From assembly GCA_030603665.1 (NCBI GenBank), contig JAUVXJ010000006.1, positions 62,001-126,000 of the forward strand: a stretch of DNA of 64,000 nucleotides, written 5' to 3'. A model generated the notes under the pieces. The model worked only from the letters and a program-made list of their open reading frames with translations. It did no database searches and was not told the origin of the DNA. Positions 7,746-16,792 of the stretch are shown piece after piece. How positions within the stretch are numbered: the stretch's first letter is position 1; each line of letters opens with the position of its first letter. This DNA is from Chloroflexota bacterium (GTDB taxonomy: Bacteria > Chloroflexota > Anaerolineae > UBA7937 > B3-Chlor). The translations under genes and the position numbers were made by a program.

Positions 7746-8231
7746 CTACGTAGTTTCCCGCTTGGCTGTAAGGCTTCTTATCAGTCTTACGAGCAGAACT
7801 AGTGCACTTACCCCATAGATAACCGCCATGAGGATCAAGAAGACGGTTACCACTCTTGGCACAACATCGACCGCAGTAGCATTCGGTATTACACTGAAAT
7901 CAAAGGGGAATATGAATAGTAGCGATCCGACCACAGCGATACCGATGATGATAATTATCAGCTGAGCTGTCGTGCGAAACCAGTATCTATCGTAAAAAAT
8001 CATTACAGTATAAGCTACTATGGCTAGAATTGATGCTGTAATCGGAATAGGAAGCCAAGTGAAATAGTCGTTAGTTAGCATCGATAGTCGGGTAACACTT
8101 CCATCTGGTATGGTGGTGTACCATGCAAAATACTTATAGAAGACGGTAATAAGGATGAGATTACCCACAGTCACGAGGATCATAAAAATGTGGCTGCTAA
8201 TTTCACTCCTACTCTGGGGTGATGATTCCAT
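7746..8231 (-). CDS. Four-helix membrane protein, unknown
   Basis: 161 residues with hydrophobic segments at about 15-35, 60-80, 90-110 and 125-150. AAGGAGGAAACGC precedes the ATG. The C-terminal tail is basic (RLIRSLTAKRETT), suggesting a cytoplasmic end. No catalytic motif or known family is recognised. It is AT-richer than its neighbours, like the MDR genes. The 228 bp to its right, up to the next MDR stop at 8460, hold no convincing gene. Confidence 0.65.
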   Translation of the reverse strand: MESSPQSRSEISSHIFMILVTVGNLILITVFYKYFAWYTTIPDGSVTRLSMLTNDYFTWLPIPITASILAIVAYTVMIFYDRYWFRTTAQLIIIIIGIAVVGSLLFIFPFDFSVIPNATAVDVVPRVVTVFLILMAVIYGVSALVLLVRLIRSLTAKRETT

Positions 8232-8459
8232 GCGTTTCCTCCTTGCCTTAAAGGATAAAGATACCGTTCATAGGAATCAGGATAATGCTAGAGCTCAATA
8301 AGGTTGTATTATATCTCAAATTGCCATCTAGGTAAATAGTCATTTCCTGTGAAAACCCCAATAGATTACGAACAATCGAAACCACACTTACAGAAAAGCG
8401 GCACGCAGTGATTGAATCTCTGGGGCCCCGTCGTGTTTCCGTCAACTCCAAGAAAGGTG

Positions 8460-9371
8460 TCACCCTACCACAGTTATGACGACATTTCCCTTCTTGTGTC
8501 CTTTGTCGACATACCTGTGAGCCTCGACGATCTGTTCCAACGGATAACGTCTATCTATGACCGCTTCTAGCTTTCCCGCCTCAACAAGCTCTTTGAGGAA
8601 GACCAGATCTTCAGTCTGCTCTTCGAAGCCTGAACCCCATACGGAAAGATAGTCACCTCCTTGTGTTAGCGAGCCTTTACTCTGTGAAGACGAAATCTTG
8701 TTTACTGCGTCAAGAATAACATCGTAAGTCTCACCGCTTTGGGTAAAATCCTCTTCTGTGTAATCAATTACCTTGTCGGCTCCCAGAGATTTCACCCACC
8801 CTAGATTCGTGGTACTGCATACCCCGGTGACTTCTGCCCCAAAGTACTTGGCAAGCTGTACCGCATAGGTGCCTACACTTCCAGAAGCCCCATAGATCAG
8901 GACTTTCTGTCCGCTCTGGATATTCGCTTTTCTAATGAAAGACAATGCTGTAAGTCCCCCAATAGGAACGGCGGCGGCTTCCTCATAGGTCATATTGACG
9001 GGCCTTATTACCAGCACCCCGTCTTCAGGCAGACATATGTACTCGGCATAAGCACCCCCCCCAGAACCGGTAGGTCCACAAACTTGGTCACCTTTCTTAA
9101 ACAGCCTCACATCTTTGCCTACCGCTTCAATCTCCCCGGCCAACTCATGCCCTAGTATTTCTTTTCTTGGTTTTCCAAAACCCCATAATAATCGCAGGGG
9201 GAGCTGGAACAAGAGAGGGACTTTGAGACTTCGAATTCTCACATCCGCTGCTGCTACAGTTGCCGCATAAATCCTTACAAGTACTTCATTGTCCTTGGGA
9301 GTAGGCTTCTCTACCTCTTTGAGCTGAAGAACCTCCGGTGGTCCGTATTTCGTGCAAACAATCGCCTTCAT
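8460..9371 (-). CDS. MDR-family oxidoreductase (paralogue 3, shortened lobe)
   Basis: 303 residues from the second of two adjacent ATGs, placed four bases after GAGGAG. NADP loop [20 protein letters not shown] near residue 150; '[14 protein letters not shown]' subgroup. Compared with its paralogues it lacks about 20 residues in the C-terminal lobe, where others read RxxWTSMxxSKK; instead it has [15 protein letters not shown]. That deletion lies over the active-site cap in this fold, so activity or specificity may differ. No attC box lies at its stop, unlike most copies. Confidence 0.88.
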   Translation of the reverse strand: MKAIVCTKYGPPEVLQLKEVEKPTPKDNEVLVRIYAATVAAADVRIRSLKVPLLFQLPLRLLWGFGKPRKEILGHELAGEIEAVGKDVRLFKKGDQVCGPTGSGGGAYAEYICLPEDGVLVIRPVNMTYEEAAAVPIGGLTALSFIRKANIQSGQKVLIYGASGSVGTYAVQLAKYFGAEVTGVCSTTNLGWVKSLGADKVIDYTEEDFTQSGETYDVILDAVNKISSSQSKGSLTQGGDYLSVWGSGFEEQTEDLVFLKELVEAGKLEAVIDRRYPLEQIVEAHRYVDKGHKKGNVVITVVG

Positions 9372-9431
9372 CATACTCCTCAAGAATCGCCTAAGTGTAG
9401 CTCATCACAATCTATGCTATGAATCTGCAAG
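9372..9431 (-). repeat. Shortened cassette leader
   Basis: A 60-bp relative of the conserved leader: GATTGTGATGAGCTACAC is recognisable, but the following ATGACCGGATCA block is missing. It lies between the degenerate attC terminal box and the start codon. Confidence 0.45.
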
Positions 9432-9558
9432 ACCAAGCGACCAAGCTCACCTGCCGCTATGAAGCACAGCGGAATAGCGGTCGGGTGGTCCCTCCTGAGC
9501 GAAGTCGAAGGGCAGCGCCTTGACAAAGTACCCCGTGCCGGCATGTCCGCTGTTAGGT
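9432..9558 (-). other. attC-like site with degenerate terminal box
   Basis: Minus strand begins ACCTAAC (9552-9558) and ends GCTTGGT (9432-9438), two mismatches from the GTTGGGT seen at 1801. The last 50 bp (GCTATTCCGCTGTGCTTC ... GGTGAGCTTGGTC) match the right half of that site closely. It lies 85 bp downstream of the GC-rich quinone oxidoreductase gene. Confidence 0.55.
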
Positions 9559-9643
9559 AGGAGAGTCCCCTTGGGGATGCGCGCGTGTCTGGGCGCGATC
9601 ACTGGCGGCCGCCGTCCTGCCGACCCGTTTTCGGAGACCCTGA

Positions 9644-10660
9644 CTACGCGCTGGTAACGAGAACCACCTTGCCCGCGTATCCGCCGCGCTCGAGTAGTTC
9701 GTGAGCACGAGCGGCCTCAGCCAACGGGAAACGCTCCGCCACGACCGGCTTGATACTGCCTGCCGCCAGTAGGTCGAGGAGTTCCGTCAGCGTTTCGCGG
9801 TACCAGGCGTTGTCCTTATCGAGATCCGGGGTCAAAGGCGCCGACTTGCCGTCCGGAATGAGTGCCAGCAGAGTCCGCATCAGCAGGGTGAAGGGAATGA
9901 CGCGCAGCCCCTCCTTCTTCGTGGCGGCCACACCGAACCACACCAACCGCCCGCCTTTGCGCAGGACCTGGTACGAGCGCCAGAGTTGCCTCGCGCCGCC
10001 GATGGGGTCGAACACGGCATCCACCCCGTCGCCGGTAAGACCACGGATCCGCTCGACGAAGTCCTCGGTGCGGTAGTCGATCGGCGTGGCTCCGAGTGCG
10101 GACACGAGTTCGTGATTGTACTTGGACGCCGTGCCGTACATCTTGAGCTCTGCCAGCTTGCCAAGCCCGAGCAGAGCGGTCCCTACGCCTCCCGCCGCAC
10201 CGTGGACGAGGATGCGCTCGCCGCTCCGGTTCTTGGAGGTTCGGTGCATGGCCATGTGGGCGGTGAGGTAGTTCACCACCATGCAGACAGCTTCGGCAGG
10301 ATCCACACCCGAGGGGACGGGCACCAACTCGCTGGCGGGCAGGCAGATGAACTCCGTGTAGCCGCCACCGGCGCCAAGTGAGAAGGTCGCGCCGGCAACC
10401 ATCTGCCCCAGCTCGACGGTCGACACCTCCTCGCCCAACTTGTCCACCACGCCAGCGACGTCCTCGCCCAGGGTGAACGGCACGCTCGGAGTCCCGGGGA
10501 GCGAACCTGAACGTCGGAACATGAGATCGTAGCCGGAGATTCCGGCGGCCAGGACCTTCACCCGAACCTCGCCCGCCTGGGGTTCAGGGAGATCCTCTTC
10601 CACCACCTGCAACACGTCCGGCCCCCCATGCTGCGTAACGACGACGCGATGATGTTTCAT
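9644..10660 (-). CDS. Quinone-oxidoreductase-like MDR, GC-rich subfamily (copy 1)
   Basis: 338 residues, starting MKHHRVVVTQHGGPDVLQVV. NADP loop VHGAAGGVGTALLGLGKLA near residue 150, with SALGATPIDYRTEDFVERIR and FDPIGGARQLWRSYQVLRKGGR. It shares the MDR fold with the array but belongs to a distinct subfamily with much higher GC content. Its only close relative in the window is 19378-20424. Its ATG overlaps the stop of a 33-codon MDR N-terminal fragment (ATGA overlap), so it may be translated by coupling from that fragment's start. Confidence 0.9.
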   Translation of the reverse strand: MKHHRVVVTQHGGPDVLQVVEEDLPEPQAGEVRVKVLAAGISGYDLMFRRSGSLPGTPSVPFTLGEDVAGVVDKLGEEVSTVELGQMVAGATFSLGAGGGYTEFICLPASELVPVPSGVDPAEAVCMVVNYLTAHMAMHRTSKNRSGERILVHGAAGGVGTALLGLGKLAELKMYGTASKYNHELVSALGATPIDYRTEDFVERIRGLTGDGVDAVFDPIGGARQLWRSYQVLRKGGRLVWFGVAATKKEGLRVIPFTLLMRTLLALIPDGKSAPLTPDLDKDNAWYRETLTELLDLLAAGSIKPVVAERFPLAEAARAHELLERGGYAGKVVLVTSA

Positions 10661-10758
10661 GCCAGCACCTCCTTGTCTTTGGCTCTCGGCTTGCCGGTGC
10701 CCTGGAGTTCCAGGACACCATCAGGTGACCCGTAGTTGTGATAGACGATTGCTTTCAT
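10657..10758 (-). pseudogene. MDR N-terminal fragment acting as an upstream ORF
   Basis: 33 codons read MKAIVYHNYGSPDGVLELQG and so on to KEVLA, the N-terminal strand of an MDR paralogue, then TGA. The TGA overlaps the ATG of the following quinone oxidoreductase by the ATGA arrangement. GAAGGAAGGCCCAG precedes its own ATG. It may be debris that now supplies a ribosome-loading leader for the next gene. Confidence 0.75.
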
Positions 10759-10780
10759 CTGGGCCTTCCTTCTTGTTTGA

Positions 10781-10816
10781 ATGATCGCGAGGTTTCGGCG
10801 GTACGGATTGTCACTT
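10781..10816 (-). repeat. Copy of a 3'-flank element behind an MDR gene
   Basis: Minus strand AAGTGACAATCCGTACCGCC continues similarly to sequence behind the MDR genes at 18032 and 22147. It replaces the usual attC box at the stop codon. Only about 36 bp are preserved here. Confidence 0.45.
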
Positions 10817-11809
10817 GATAGTATGCTCCACAGTTATGACTACGTGTCCCTTTTTGTGCCCTGTTTCGACATACCTGTGAGCCTCGGGGACCTGGTCCAG
10901 CGGATAGCGTCTATCTATGACCGATTTCATCTCTCCCGCCTCAATAAGCTCCTTGAAGAAGATCAAGTCTTCAGTCTTTGGTTTTGCTGCCCCGAACATC
11001 ACCTTCTTGCTGCTTGTCATTGAAGTCCATCGCCCCCGAACGAATTGTGCCGGCGCGGGGTTAGCTATAAGATAGCGTCCGTTTTGTTTCAGCGATCTTA
11101 TGCTACCTGAAAACGAACTCTTGCTTACCACGTCAAGAACAAAATCATAGGTCTCACCGCTTTTGGTGAAATCTTCTTGAGTGTAATCAATGACCTGGTC
11201 TGCACTAATGGAGCGCAGCATGTCCAATTTCCCCGTGCTGTCCACGCCAGTCACTTCAGCCCCAAAGTACTTGGCAAGCTGGACCGCGAAAGTACCTATC
11301 GTTCCACCCGCACCATTGATCAGAACCCTTTGTCCGCTCTGGATACTTCCTTGTCTAAGAAAACACAATGCTTCATGTCCCCCAACAGGAACGGCGGCTG
11401 CTTCCTCATAGGTCATATTGGCCGGTTTTATGGCCAGTGCCCCTCCTTCAGGTTCTTCAGGCAGACATATGTACTCAGCACAAGCACCCATACCAACAAA
11501 ACCGGTAGCTGCAAAAACTTGGTCACCTTTGCTAAATCGCTTCACATCTTTGCCTACTGATTCAATTTCCCCGGCCAACTCCATCCCTAGTACAGTTACT
11601 CTCGTTGGTCTCTTGAGACCCACATATGCCCGCATGGGGAGCGCGTACCAGAATGGCAACTTGAGACTTCGTTGTTCACAGTCCCCGGCTGTTACTGTTG
11701 TCGCACGTATTCTGATCAGTACTTCGTTGTCCTTGGGAGTAGGTTTTTCCACCTCTCTGAGCTGAAGAACATCCGGTGGTCCGTATGCTGTCCAGACAAT
11801 CGCTTTCAC
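10811..11809 (-). CDS. MDR-family oxidoreductase (paralogue 4)
   Basis: 332 residues from a GTG start (GGAGGAGATGC upstream). [17 protein letters not shown] start, [20 protein letters not shown] loop, [21 protein letters not shown] short EEPEGG insertion near residue 118 is shared with 11834 and 14586, so these three form a close trio. It starts only 24 bp after the stop of paralogue 5, using a different short leader (CCAACCAATA ... CGCGCAATCTTGGAGG) and no intact attC, so the pair is probably cotranscribed. Confidence 0.9.
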   Translation of the reverse strand: MKAIVWTAYGPPDVLQLREVEKPTPKDNEVLIRIRATTVTAGDCEQRSLKLPFWYALPMRAYVGLKRPTRVTVLGMELAGEIESVGKDVKRFSKGDQVFAATGFVGMGACAEYICLPEEPEGGALAIKPANMTYEEAAAVPVGGHEALCFLRQGSIQSGQRVLINGAGGTIGTFAVQLAKYFGAEVTGVDSTGKLDMLRSISADQVIDYTQEDFTKSGETYDFVLDVVSKSSFSGSIRSLKQNGRYLIANPAPAQFVRGRWTSMTSSKKVMFGAAKPKTEDLIFFKELIEAGEMKSVIDRRYPLDQVPEAHRYVETGHKKGHVVITVEHTIK

Positions 11810-11833
11810 GCATCTCCTCCAAGATTGCGCGGC

Positions 11834-12859
11834 CTATTGGTTGGGTCTGGCGCTTTGCCAGGTCTTGCTGTTATGTTCCACAGTGATGACTACATTTCCC
11901 TTCTTGCCCCCCCTTTCGACATACCTGTGAGCCTCGGCCATTTGCTCCAAGGGATAGCTTCTATCTATGACCGTTCTTATCTTTCCCGCCTCGATAAGCT
12001 CTTTGAGGAAGACCAAATCTTCAGTTCCATAGGTTACATTCCCAACTATGGCTTTCTTGCTACCTCTGCTGGAAGTCCCTCCCCCTCGAAACATCTGCGA
12101 CAGCCCAGGGTTAGCTGAAAGATAGCGTCCATTTTCCTTTAGCGCTCCTATACAACCTGAAAACGAGCTCACTCCTACCACGTCAAAGATGACATCATAG
12201 GCCTCACCGGTCTTGGTGAAATCTTCTTGAGTGTAGTCAATGACCTGGTCTGCACCAATGGAGCGCAGCATGTCCAGTTTCCCCGTGCTGTCCACGGCAG
12301 TCACTTCAGCCCCAAAGTGCTTGGCAAGCTGTATCGCTATAGTACCTATACTTCCACCCGCACCATTAATCAGAAGCCTTTGTCCGCTCTGGACGTTTCC
12401 TTTTCTAAGATGATGCAATGCCTCAAGTCCCCCAAGGGGAACGGCGGCGGCTTCCTCATAGGTCATAATGGCCGGCTTCATTGCCAGCAGCCCTTCAATC
12501 CCTTCAGGTTCTTCGGCCAGACATATGTACTCAGCATAAGCGCCCATACCAAAACCGGTATGTGCAAAGACTTGGTCACCTTCTTTGAACAGCTTCACAT
12601 CTTTGCCTACTGATTCAATCTCCCCGGCCAACTCTTGCCCCAGTATCTTTCTCCTTGGTCCTCTGAGACCAAAGCCCATTCGCATGAGGAGCTGCAACAT
12701 GAGAGGCTGCTTGAGACCTCGGAGTTCACAGTCCCCTGCTGTTACTGTTGTCGCATCTATTCTTATCAGTATTTCATTGTCCTTCGGGATAGGTTCTTCT
12801 ACCTCTCTCAGTTCAAGAACGTCCGGTGATCCCCATTTGGTGCAGATGATCGCCTTCAT
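11834..12859 (-). CDS. MDR-family oxidoreductase (paralogue 5) with read-through tail
   Basis: 341 residues; [20 protein letters not shown] loop and [20 protein letters not shown]. At the position where the paralogues stop (ACCTAAC box) the sequence is ACCTGGC, so TAA has become TGG. Translation continues for WQSARPNQ into former attC sequence. LAEEPEGIEG is a slightly longer version of the insertion in 10811. GGAGAGGAAACC precedes the ATG, behind the conserved 76-bp leader. Confidence 0.9.
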   Translation of the reverse strand: MKAIICTKWGSPDVLELREVEEPIPKDNEILIRIDATTVTAGDCELRGLKQPLMLQLLMRMGFGLRGPRRKILGQELAGEIESVGKDVKLFKEGDQVFAHTGFGMGAYAEYICLAEEPEGIEGLLAMKPAIMTYEEAAAVPLGGLEALHHLRKGNVQSGQRLLINGAGGSIGTIAIQLAKHFGAEVTAVDSTGKLDMLRSIGADQVIDYTQEDFTKTGEAYDVIFDVVGVSSFSGCIGALKENGRYLSANPGLSQMFRGGGTSSRGSKKAIVGNVTYGTEDLVFLKELIEAGKIRTVIDRSYPLEQMAEAHRYVERGGKKGNVVITVEHNSKTWQSARPNQ

Positions 12860-12935
12860 GGTTTCCTCTCCAAGGTTGCCTTGATCCGGTCATTTTGCGT
12901 GTAGTTCACCATAACCTGGCCTGTAAGTCTGCCAA
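12860..12935 (-). repeat. Conserved 76-bp cassette leader
   Basis: The minus-strand core TGGTGAACTACACGCAAAA with TGACCGGATCAAGGCAAC is almost identical to 5579-5654. It joins the attC-like site (12936) directly to the ATG at 12859. Confidence 0.7.
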
Positions 12936-13065
12936 ACCTATCCACTTGGATTCAGTTGCGGCGGAGGTCTGCAAAAAGGCATCCCACTAACCAAGACCCG
13001 CCGCAACCCAGAAACACTAATGGGAACCACAGCTCCCGGCCGTCAACTGTAACGCTTTGCTAGGT
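12936..13065 (-). other. attC-like site with large central hairpin
   Basis: Minus strand ACCTAGC (13059-13065) to GATAGGT (12936-12942); each box has one mismatch. AAAGCGTTACAGTTG after the first box matches the complete site at 1865. A long stem (GTTGCGGCGG against CCGCCGCAAC, continuing with GGTCT/AGACC and one unpaired base) lies at about 12954-13009. The TAG stop of the MDR gene at 13060 is inside the first box. Confidence 0.55.
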
Positions 13066-14073
13066 TTGGTTATTATGCTCCACCGTTATGACTATATGTC
13101 CCTTCTTGAGCCCTTCTTCAACATACCGGTGAGCCTCGGCAGTCTGTTCCAACGGAAAGCGTCTATCTATGACCGCTCTTATCTTCCCCGCCTCAATCAG
13201 CTCTTTGACGGAAATCAAATCCTCAGTACTTCCTGGTGCAATCGCACATATTACTTTCTTGCTGCCTATCATTGAAGTCCATAGCATTTGAAAAAGCTGT
13301 CTCATCTTAAAGCTGGCCAAGAGATAGCGCCCGTTTTGCGATAGCGATGTCTTGCATCGTGAAAACGAACTCTTGCCTAATATGTCAAAAATAAGATCAT
13401 AGGTCTCACCGCTTTTGGTAAAATCCTCCTTGGTGTAATCAATGACCTTATCAGCCCCCAGAGATTTCACAAATTCCAATCTCGGGGTACCGCATACCCC
13501 GGTAACTTCTGCGCCAAAGTGCTTGGCAAGCTGTACCGCAGCTGAACCTATCGCTCCAGAAGCGCCATTGATGAGGACTTTTTGTCCGCTCTGAATATTC
13601 CCCTTCTCTCTAAGCAAATTCAACGCAACTATTGACCCCCATAGAACGACGACGGCTTCCTCATGGGTCATATTGGCCGGCTTTGTGGCCAACACCCCGT
13701 CTTCAGGCATACATACATACTCGGCATAAGCACCCATGATCTGACCACGATATCCAAAGACTTGGTCACCTTCTTTGAATCGCTTTGCATCCTTGCCGGT
13801 TGCTTCAATTTCCCCGGCAAACTCACTCCCTAGTATAGCTATCTTTGGTTTTCTGAAACCAAAGAACATTCCTGTGACGAGCCAGAAGGGGAAAGGCATG
13901 TTGAATTTCCGAGGGGAGACTTCTTTGAAATTCCGAGCTACAATATCCCCGTAACTTACTGTTGCCGCATATACTTTTATGAGTACTTCACTGTCCTTGG
14001 GAGTAGGTTTTTCTACCTCTTTGAGCTGAAGAACATCCGGTGGTCCGTATTCTGTGTATACAATCGCTTTCAT
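13060..14073 (-). CDS. MDR-family oxidoreductase (paralogue 6)
   Basis: 337 residues starting [32 protein letters not shown] upstream. It has an insertion near residue 50 ([17 protein letters not shown]) not found in the others, a [19 protein letters not shown] loop, and [20 protein letters not shown]. In the loop region [15 protein letters not shown] replaces the usual EEAAAVPxGGLxAL, so residues facing the cofactor or substrate differ. It ends HNNQT with the TAG stop inside the attC-like box. It has the classic leader (14074-14148) upstream. Confidence 0.9.
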   Translation of the reverse strand: MKAIVYTEYGPPDVLQLKEVEKPTPKDSEVLIKVYAATVSYGDIVARNFKEVSPRKFNMPFPFWLVTGMFFGFRKPKIAILGSEFAGEIEATGKDAKRFKEGDQVFGYRGQIMGAYAEYVCMPEDGVLATKPANMTHEEAVVVLWGSIVALNLLREKGNIQSGQKVLINGASGAIGSAAVQLAKHFGAEVTGVCGTPRLEFVKSLGADKVIDYTKEDFTKSGETYDLIFDILGKSSFSRCKTSLSQNGRYLLASFKMRQLFQMLWTSMIGSKKVICAIAPGSTEDLISVKELIEAGKIRAVIDRRFPLEQTAEAHRYVEEGLKKGHIVITVEHNNQT

Positions 14074-14148
14074 GAGCTTCCTCCTATACTGTTTTGATCC
14101 GGTGATTCTACCTGTAGTTCACCACAATCTAACCAATAGGTTTGCGGA
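14074..14148 (-). repeat. Conserved 75-bp cassette leader
   Basis: The minus-strand core GATTGTGGTGAACTACAGG with ATCACCGGATCA lies between the GTTGGGT box (14149-14155) and the ATG at 14073. Confidence 0.7.
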
Positions 14149-14214
14149 ACCCAACGGCCCGCGCACCAGGCGCGCGGCGAGGCTACACTGCTGGGTGCAG
14201 TCCGTGGCGAACGA
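14149..14214 (-). other. attC-like 3' region of the duplicated membrane-protein cassette
   Basis: Ends in a perfect GTTGGGT box (14149-14155), preceded by a CGCGCGCC/GGTGCGCGG inverted repeat and an ACTGC/GCAGT hairpin. The outer half matches 4028-4096 behind the sister gene. The first box is not recognisable. Confidence 0.5.
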
Positions 14215-14541
14215 TCACGGCCGGCTTCTGAAGGCTTCGATCAGTGCGGGATAGAAGCCGCTCAGCGCAGCCACAAGCACGGCTAATTTGACCGTGGCGA
14301 ACCAGGTCAGGTTTGCGCTAACCAGACCCTGAGCGACCGCCCCGGGGAACAGGTCGGGAACGACCCACGCCCATACGAACTTGAACACGACCACCGAAAT
14401 GACAAAGGTCACGGCGACGGCGATGAGGATGGCGATCCCTATTGGCACCCCTTCAGTCACCCGTCTTTCAACTTCTTCAGCCACCCGCTTTTCTAGTTCT
14501 TCAGCCATCCGTTTCTCTGCTTCGTCTTTTGACTCCTCCAT
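14215..14541 (-). CDS. Small membrane protein with charged N-terminal helix (copy 2)
   Basis: 108 residues, the near-identical duplicate of 4097-4423: differences are conservative (K/R, V/I, L/M) and scattered. The same AAGGAGGATACTACA ribosome site precedes it. Both copies lie immediately downstream of an MDR gene of the VDST subgroup (14586 here, 4592 there), so the unit [MDR + this gene + attC-like tail] was probably duplicated together. Confidence 0.75.
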   Translation of the reverse strand: MEESKDEAEKRMAEELEKRVAEEVERRVTEGVPIGIAILIAVAVTFVISVVVFKFVWAWVVPDLFPGAVAQGLVSANLTWFATVKLAVLVAALSGFYPALIEAFRSRP

Positions 14542-14559
14542 TGTAGTATCCTCCTTGAG

Positions 14560-14591
14560 GAATAGCGGTAGGGTGTTGCGCTCTGTTAGGT
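14560..14591 (-). other. Truncated attC at an MDR stop codon
   Basis: ACCTAAC (14585-14591) then AGAGCGCAACACCC and CTACCGCTATTCC. The second half of the site is missing, and the ribosome binding site of the small membrane gene follows at once. The TAA in the box is the stop of the MDR gene. Confidence 0.5.
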
Positions 14592-15584
14592 CTTGCTGTT
14601 ATGTTCCACAGTGATGACTACATTTCCCTTCTTGCCCCCTTTTTCGACATACCTGTGGGCCTCGGCAGTCTGTTCCAGCGGATAGCTTCTATCGATGACC
14701 GGTTTTATCTTTCCCGCCTCAATAAGCTCTTTGAGGAAAACCAAATCTTCGGTCGTAGGTGACCCTGCCCCGAATATCACCTTCTTGCTGCCGGTCATTG
14801 AAGTCCATCGCCCTCGAACCATCTGTGACAGCGGAGGGTTAGCTAAGAGATAGCGTCCGTTTTCCTCCAGCGATCTTACACTGCCTGAAAACGGACTCTT
14901 CCCTACCACGTCAAGAATAGCGTCATAGGTCTCACCGCTCTTGGTGAAATCCTCTTGAGTGTAATCAATGACCTGGTCTGCACCAATGGAGCGCAACATG
15001 TCTAATTTCCCCGCGCTGTCCCCACCGGTCACTTGAGCCCCAAAGTACTTGGCAAGCTGTATCGCCATAGTACCTATACTTCCACCCGCACCATTAATCA
15101 ACAGCTTCTGTCCGCTCTGGACATTTCCTTTTCTAAGAAAATGCAATGCTTCAAGTCCCCCGACAGGAACGGCGGCGGCTTCCTCATAGGTCATATTGGC
15201 CGGCTTTATTACCAGCACCCCTTCTCTAGGTTCTTCAGGCAGACATATGTACTCGGCATAAGCACCCAGACCAAAACCGGGAGTTCCAAAAACTTGGTCA
15301 CCTTCTTTAAACAGTTTGACATCTCTTCCTACTGCTTCGATTTCCCCGGCTAGCTCCTGCCCTAGTATGGTCATTCTCCTTGGTTTTCTGAGACCCACAT
15401 ATGCTCGCATGGGGAGCGACAAGAAGAGAGGGAATTTGAGACTTCGCATCTCACAGTCCCCTGCTGTCACTGTTGTCGCATATATTCTGATCAGTACTTC
15501 ATTGTCCTTGGGAGTAGGTTTTTCCACCTCTTTGAGCTGAAGAACATCCGGTGGTCCGTATTCTGTCCATACTATTGCCTTCAT
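14586..15584 (-). CDS. MDR-family oxidoreductase (paralogue 7)
   Basis: 332 residues starting [17 protein letters not shown], with TTGGAGGAAACTG upstream. [20 protein letters not shown] loop; [20 protein letters not shown], with G replacing the V of VDST. It carries the EEPREG insertion like 10811 and 11834. It starts 48 bp from the stop of paralogue 8 using the short leader class and no intact attC, so the pair may be cotranscribed. Confidence 0.9.
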   Translation of the reverse strand: MKAIVWTEYGPPDVLQLKEVEKPTPKDNEVLIRIYATTVTAGDCEMRSLKFPLFLSLPMRAYVGLRKPRRMTILGQELAGEIEAVGRDVKLFKEGDQVFGTPGFGLGAYAEYICLPEEPREGVLVIKPANMTYEEAAAVPVGGLEALHFLRKGNVQSGQKLLINGAGGSIGTMAIQLAKYFGAQVTGGDSAGKLDMLRSIGADQVIDYTQEDFTKSGETYDAILDVVGKSPFSGSVRSLEENGRYLLANPPLSQMVRGRWTSMTGSKKVIFGAGSPTTEDLVFLKELIEAGKIKPVIDRSYPLEQTAEAHRYVEKGGKKGNVVITVEHNSKT

Positions 15585-15632
15585 CAGTTTCCTCCAAGAT
15601 TGCGCGGCATATTGGTTGGATGCAGCACTTTG

Positions 15633-16616
15633 TCAGGTCATGTTATGTGCCACAGTGATGACTGCTTTACCTAGGACGTGTCCTTCTTCAAGGTACCGGA
15701 AAGCTTGAGCGGCCTCGCTCAACGGGTAACATCTATCTATGACAGGTACGACCTTGCCGCTTTCGAAGAGCTCTGCCAAAAGAACCAAGTCTTCTCTATT
15801 GTTTGCATCCCAGGCATTGAGACCTATCTTCTTGCTCCCCATCCTGGATATCAGAGTCCCTAGGAATACGACTTGGAGAAGTGTGGCCAAGGAACCTCCG
15901 ACCCAGACATAGACTCCCTCGGGACTCAAAGCACGCCGGTAATCGAGAACCGAACGATATGCCACAACATCAAAGATCAGATCATAGCGTTGCCCACTCT
16001 TGGTGTAGTCCTCTTGGGTGTAATCAAGAACATGGTCAGCACCAATGGAGCGCAGCATGTCCAGTTTCATCGCGCTATCCACGCCGGTCACTTCGGCCCC
16101 AAAGTACTTGGCCAACTGAACCGCAAACGTTCCCATACCACCGCCCGCACCATTGATCAGGACCTGTTGTCCTCGCTGAATCTGTCCTTTGTCGCGAAGA
16201 CTCTGCAGGGAGATGATTGCCGAGTGAGGATAGGTCGCTGCTTCCTCGAATGTCATACTGGCCGGTTTCAGCGCCAGTGCATTCTCAGAAGCACACACAT
16301 ACTCAGCAAAGGTGCCATAACCATACGGATAAGATAAGTCCCCCCATACCTCATCACCTGGCTGAAACCGCTTTACGTTTCCGCCAACCGCCTCAACCCT
16401 CCCGGCCATGTCTGTACCGAGTATCTTGTACCTTGGTCTTATGGGCCCAACGAAGCGCGCGTGCCACTCACCTCTCAGGGTCTCCAGGTCACCTGCATTG
16501 ACGGACACCGCATGAACTCTTACCAGTGCTTCATCGTCCTTGGGAGTGGGTCTTTCTACCTCTGTGAGCTGAAGGACATCCGGTGGTCCGTATTCTGTGC
16601 ATACGATCGCCTTCAC
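15633..16616 (-). CDS. MDR-family oxidoreductase (paralogue 8)
   Basis: Start placed at the GTG at 16616 (327 residues, [20 protein letters not shown]), because TTTGGAGGAAACTC precedes it; the longer frame is not supported. 'GGG/HVxDYTQED' subgroup: [40 protein letters not shown], and FDVVAYRSVLDYRRALSPEG. The C-terminal lobe (NREDLVLLAELFESGKVVPV) differs clearly from the VDST and VCST groups and is shared with 18032, 20566 and, in part, 22147. Its tail reads ACCTGAC in place of the attC box, with TGA as stop nearby. Confidence 0.88.
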   Translation of the reverse strand: MKAIVCTEYGPPDVLQLTEVERPTPKDDEALVRVHAVSVNAGDLETLRGEWHARFVGPIRPRYKILGTDMAGRVEAVGGNVKRFQPGDEVWGDLSYPYGYGTFAEYVCASENALALKPASMTFEEAATYPHSAIISLQSLRDKGQIQRGQQVLINGAGGGMGTFAVQLAKYFGAEVTGVDSAMKLDMLRSIGADHVLDYTQEDYTKSGQRYDLIFDVVAYRSVLDYRRALSPEGVYVWVGGSLATLLQVVFLGTLISRMGSKKIGLNAWDANNREDLVLLAELFESGKVVPVIDRCYPLSEAAQAFRYLEEGHVLGKAVITVAHNMT

Positions 16617-16713
16617 GAGTTTCCTCCAAACTTGCTTTGAGGGGAAGCAGGCGAACACCCATCGCTCTTTCATCCTCAGAATCCCATAGAGCGGGAGAGG
16701 ATAAGTCCCCTGC

Positions 16714-16774
16714 GAATGACGCGGGCGCATCCACTCTTCCTTCCTCCATTGCCTTCAGCGGGCCCGCGTCATTC
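16714..16774. repeat. Large perfect inverted repeat downstream of DUF4386 gene
   Basis: GAATGACGCGGGC (16714-16726) and its exact complement GCCCGCGTCATTC (16762-16774) flank 35 bp. It lies between the stop of the membrane protein at 16793 and the next MDR start. The stem could form a cruciform or an mRNA 3' structure. No U-run follows, so it is not a standard intrinsic terminator, and no attC boxes flank it. Confidence 0.7.
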
Positions 16775-16792
16775 CCCTATCGTCAAGACTCC

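Noticed and set aside
8248..8463. A 71-codon minus-strand frame between the membrane protein and paralogue 3
   Set aside because: No ribosome site, overlaps the MDR stop, composition like spacer; not supported as a gene.
15873..16337. Plus-strand frames opposite the MDR genes (here and at equivalent places in several paralogues)
   Set aside because: The same shadow recurs wherever the conserved nucleotide-binding region occurs; it follows from MDR conservation, not from a second gene.
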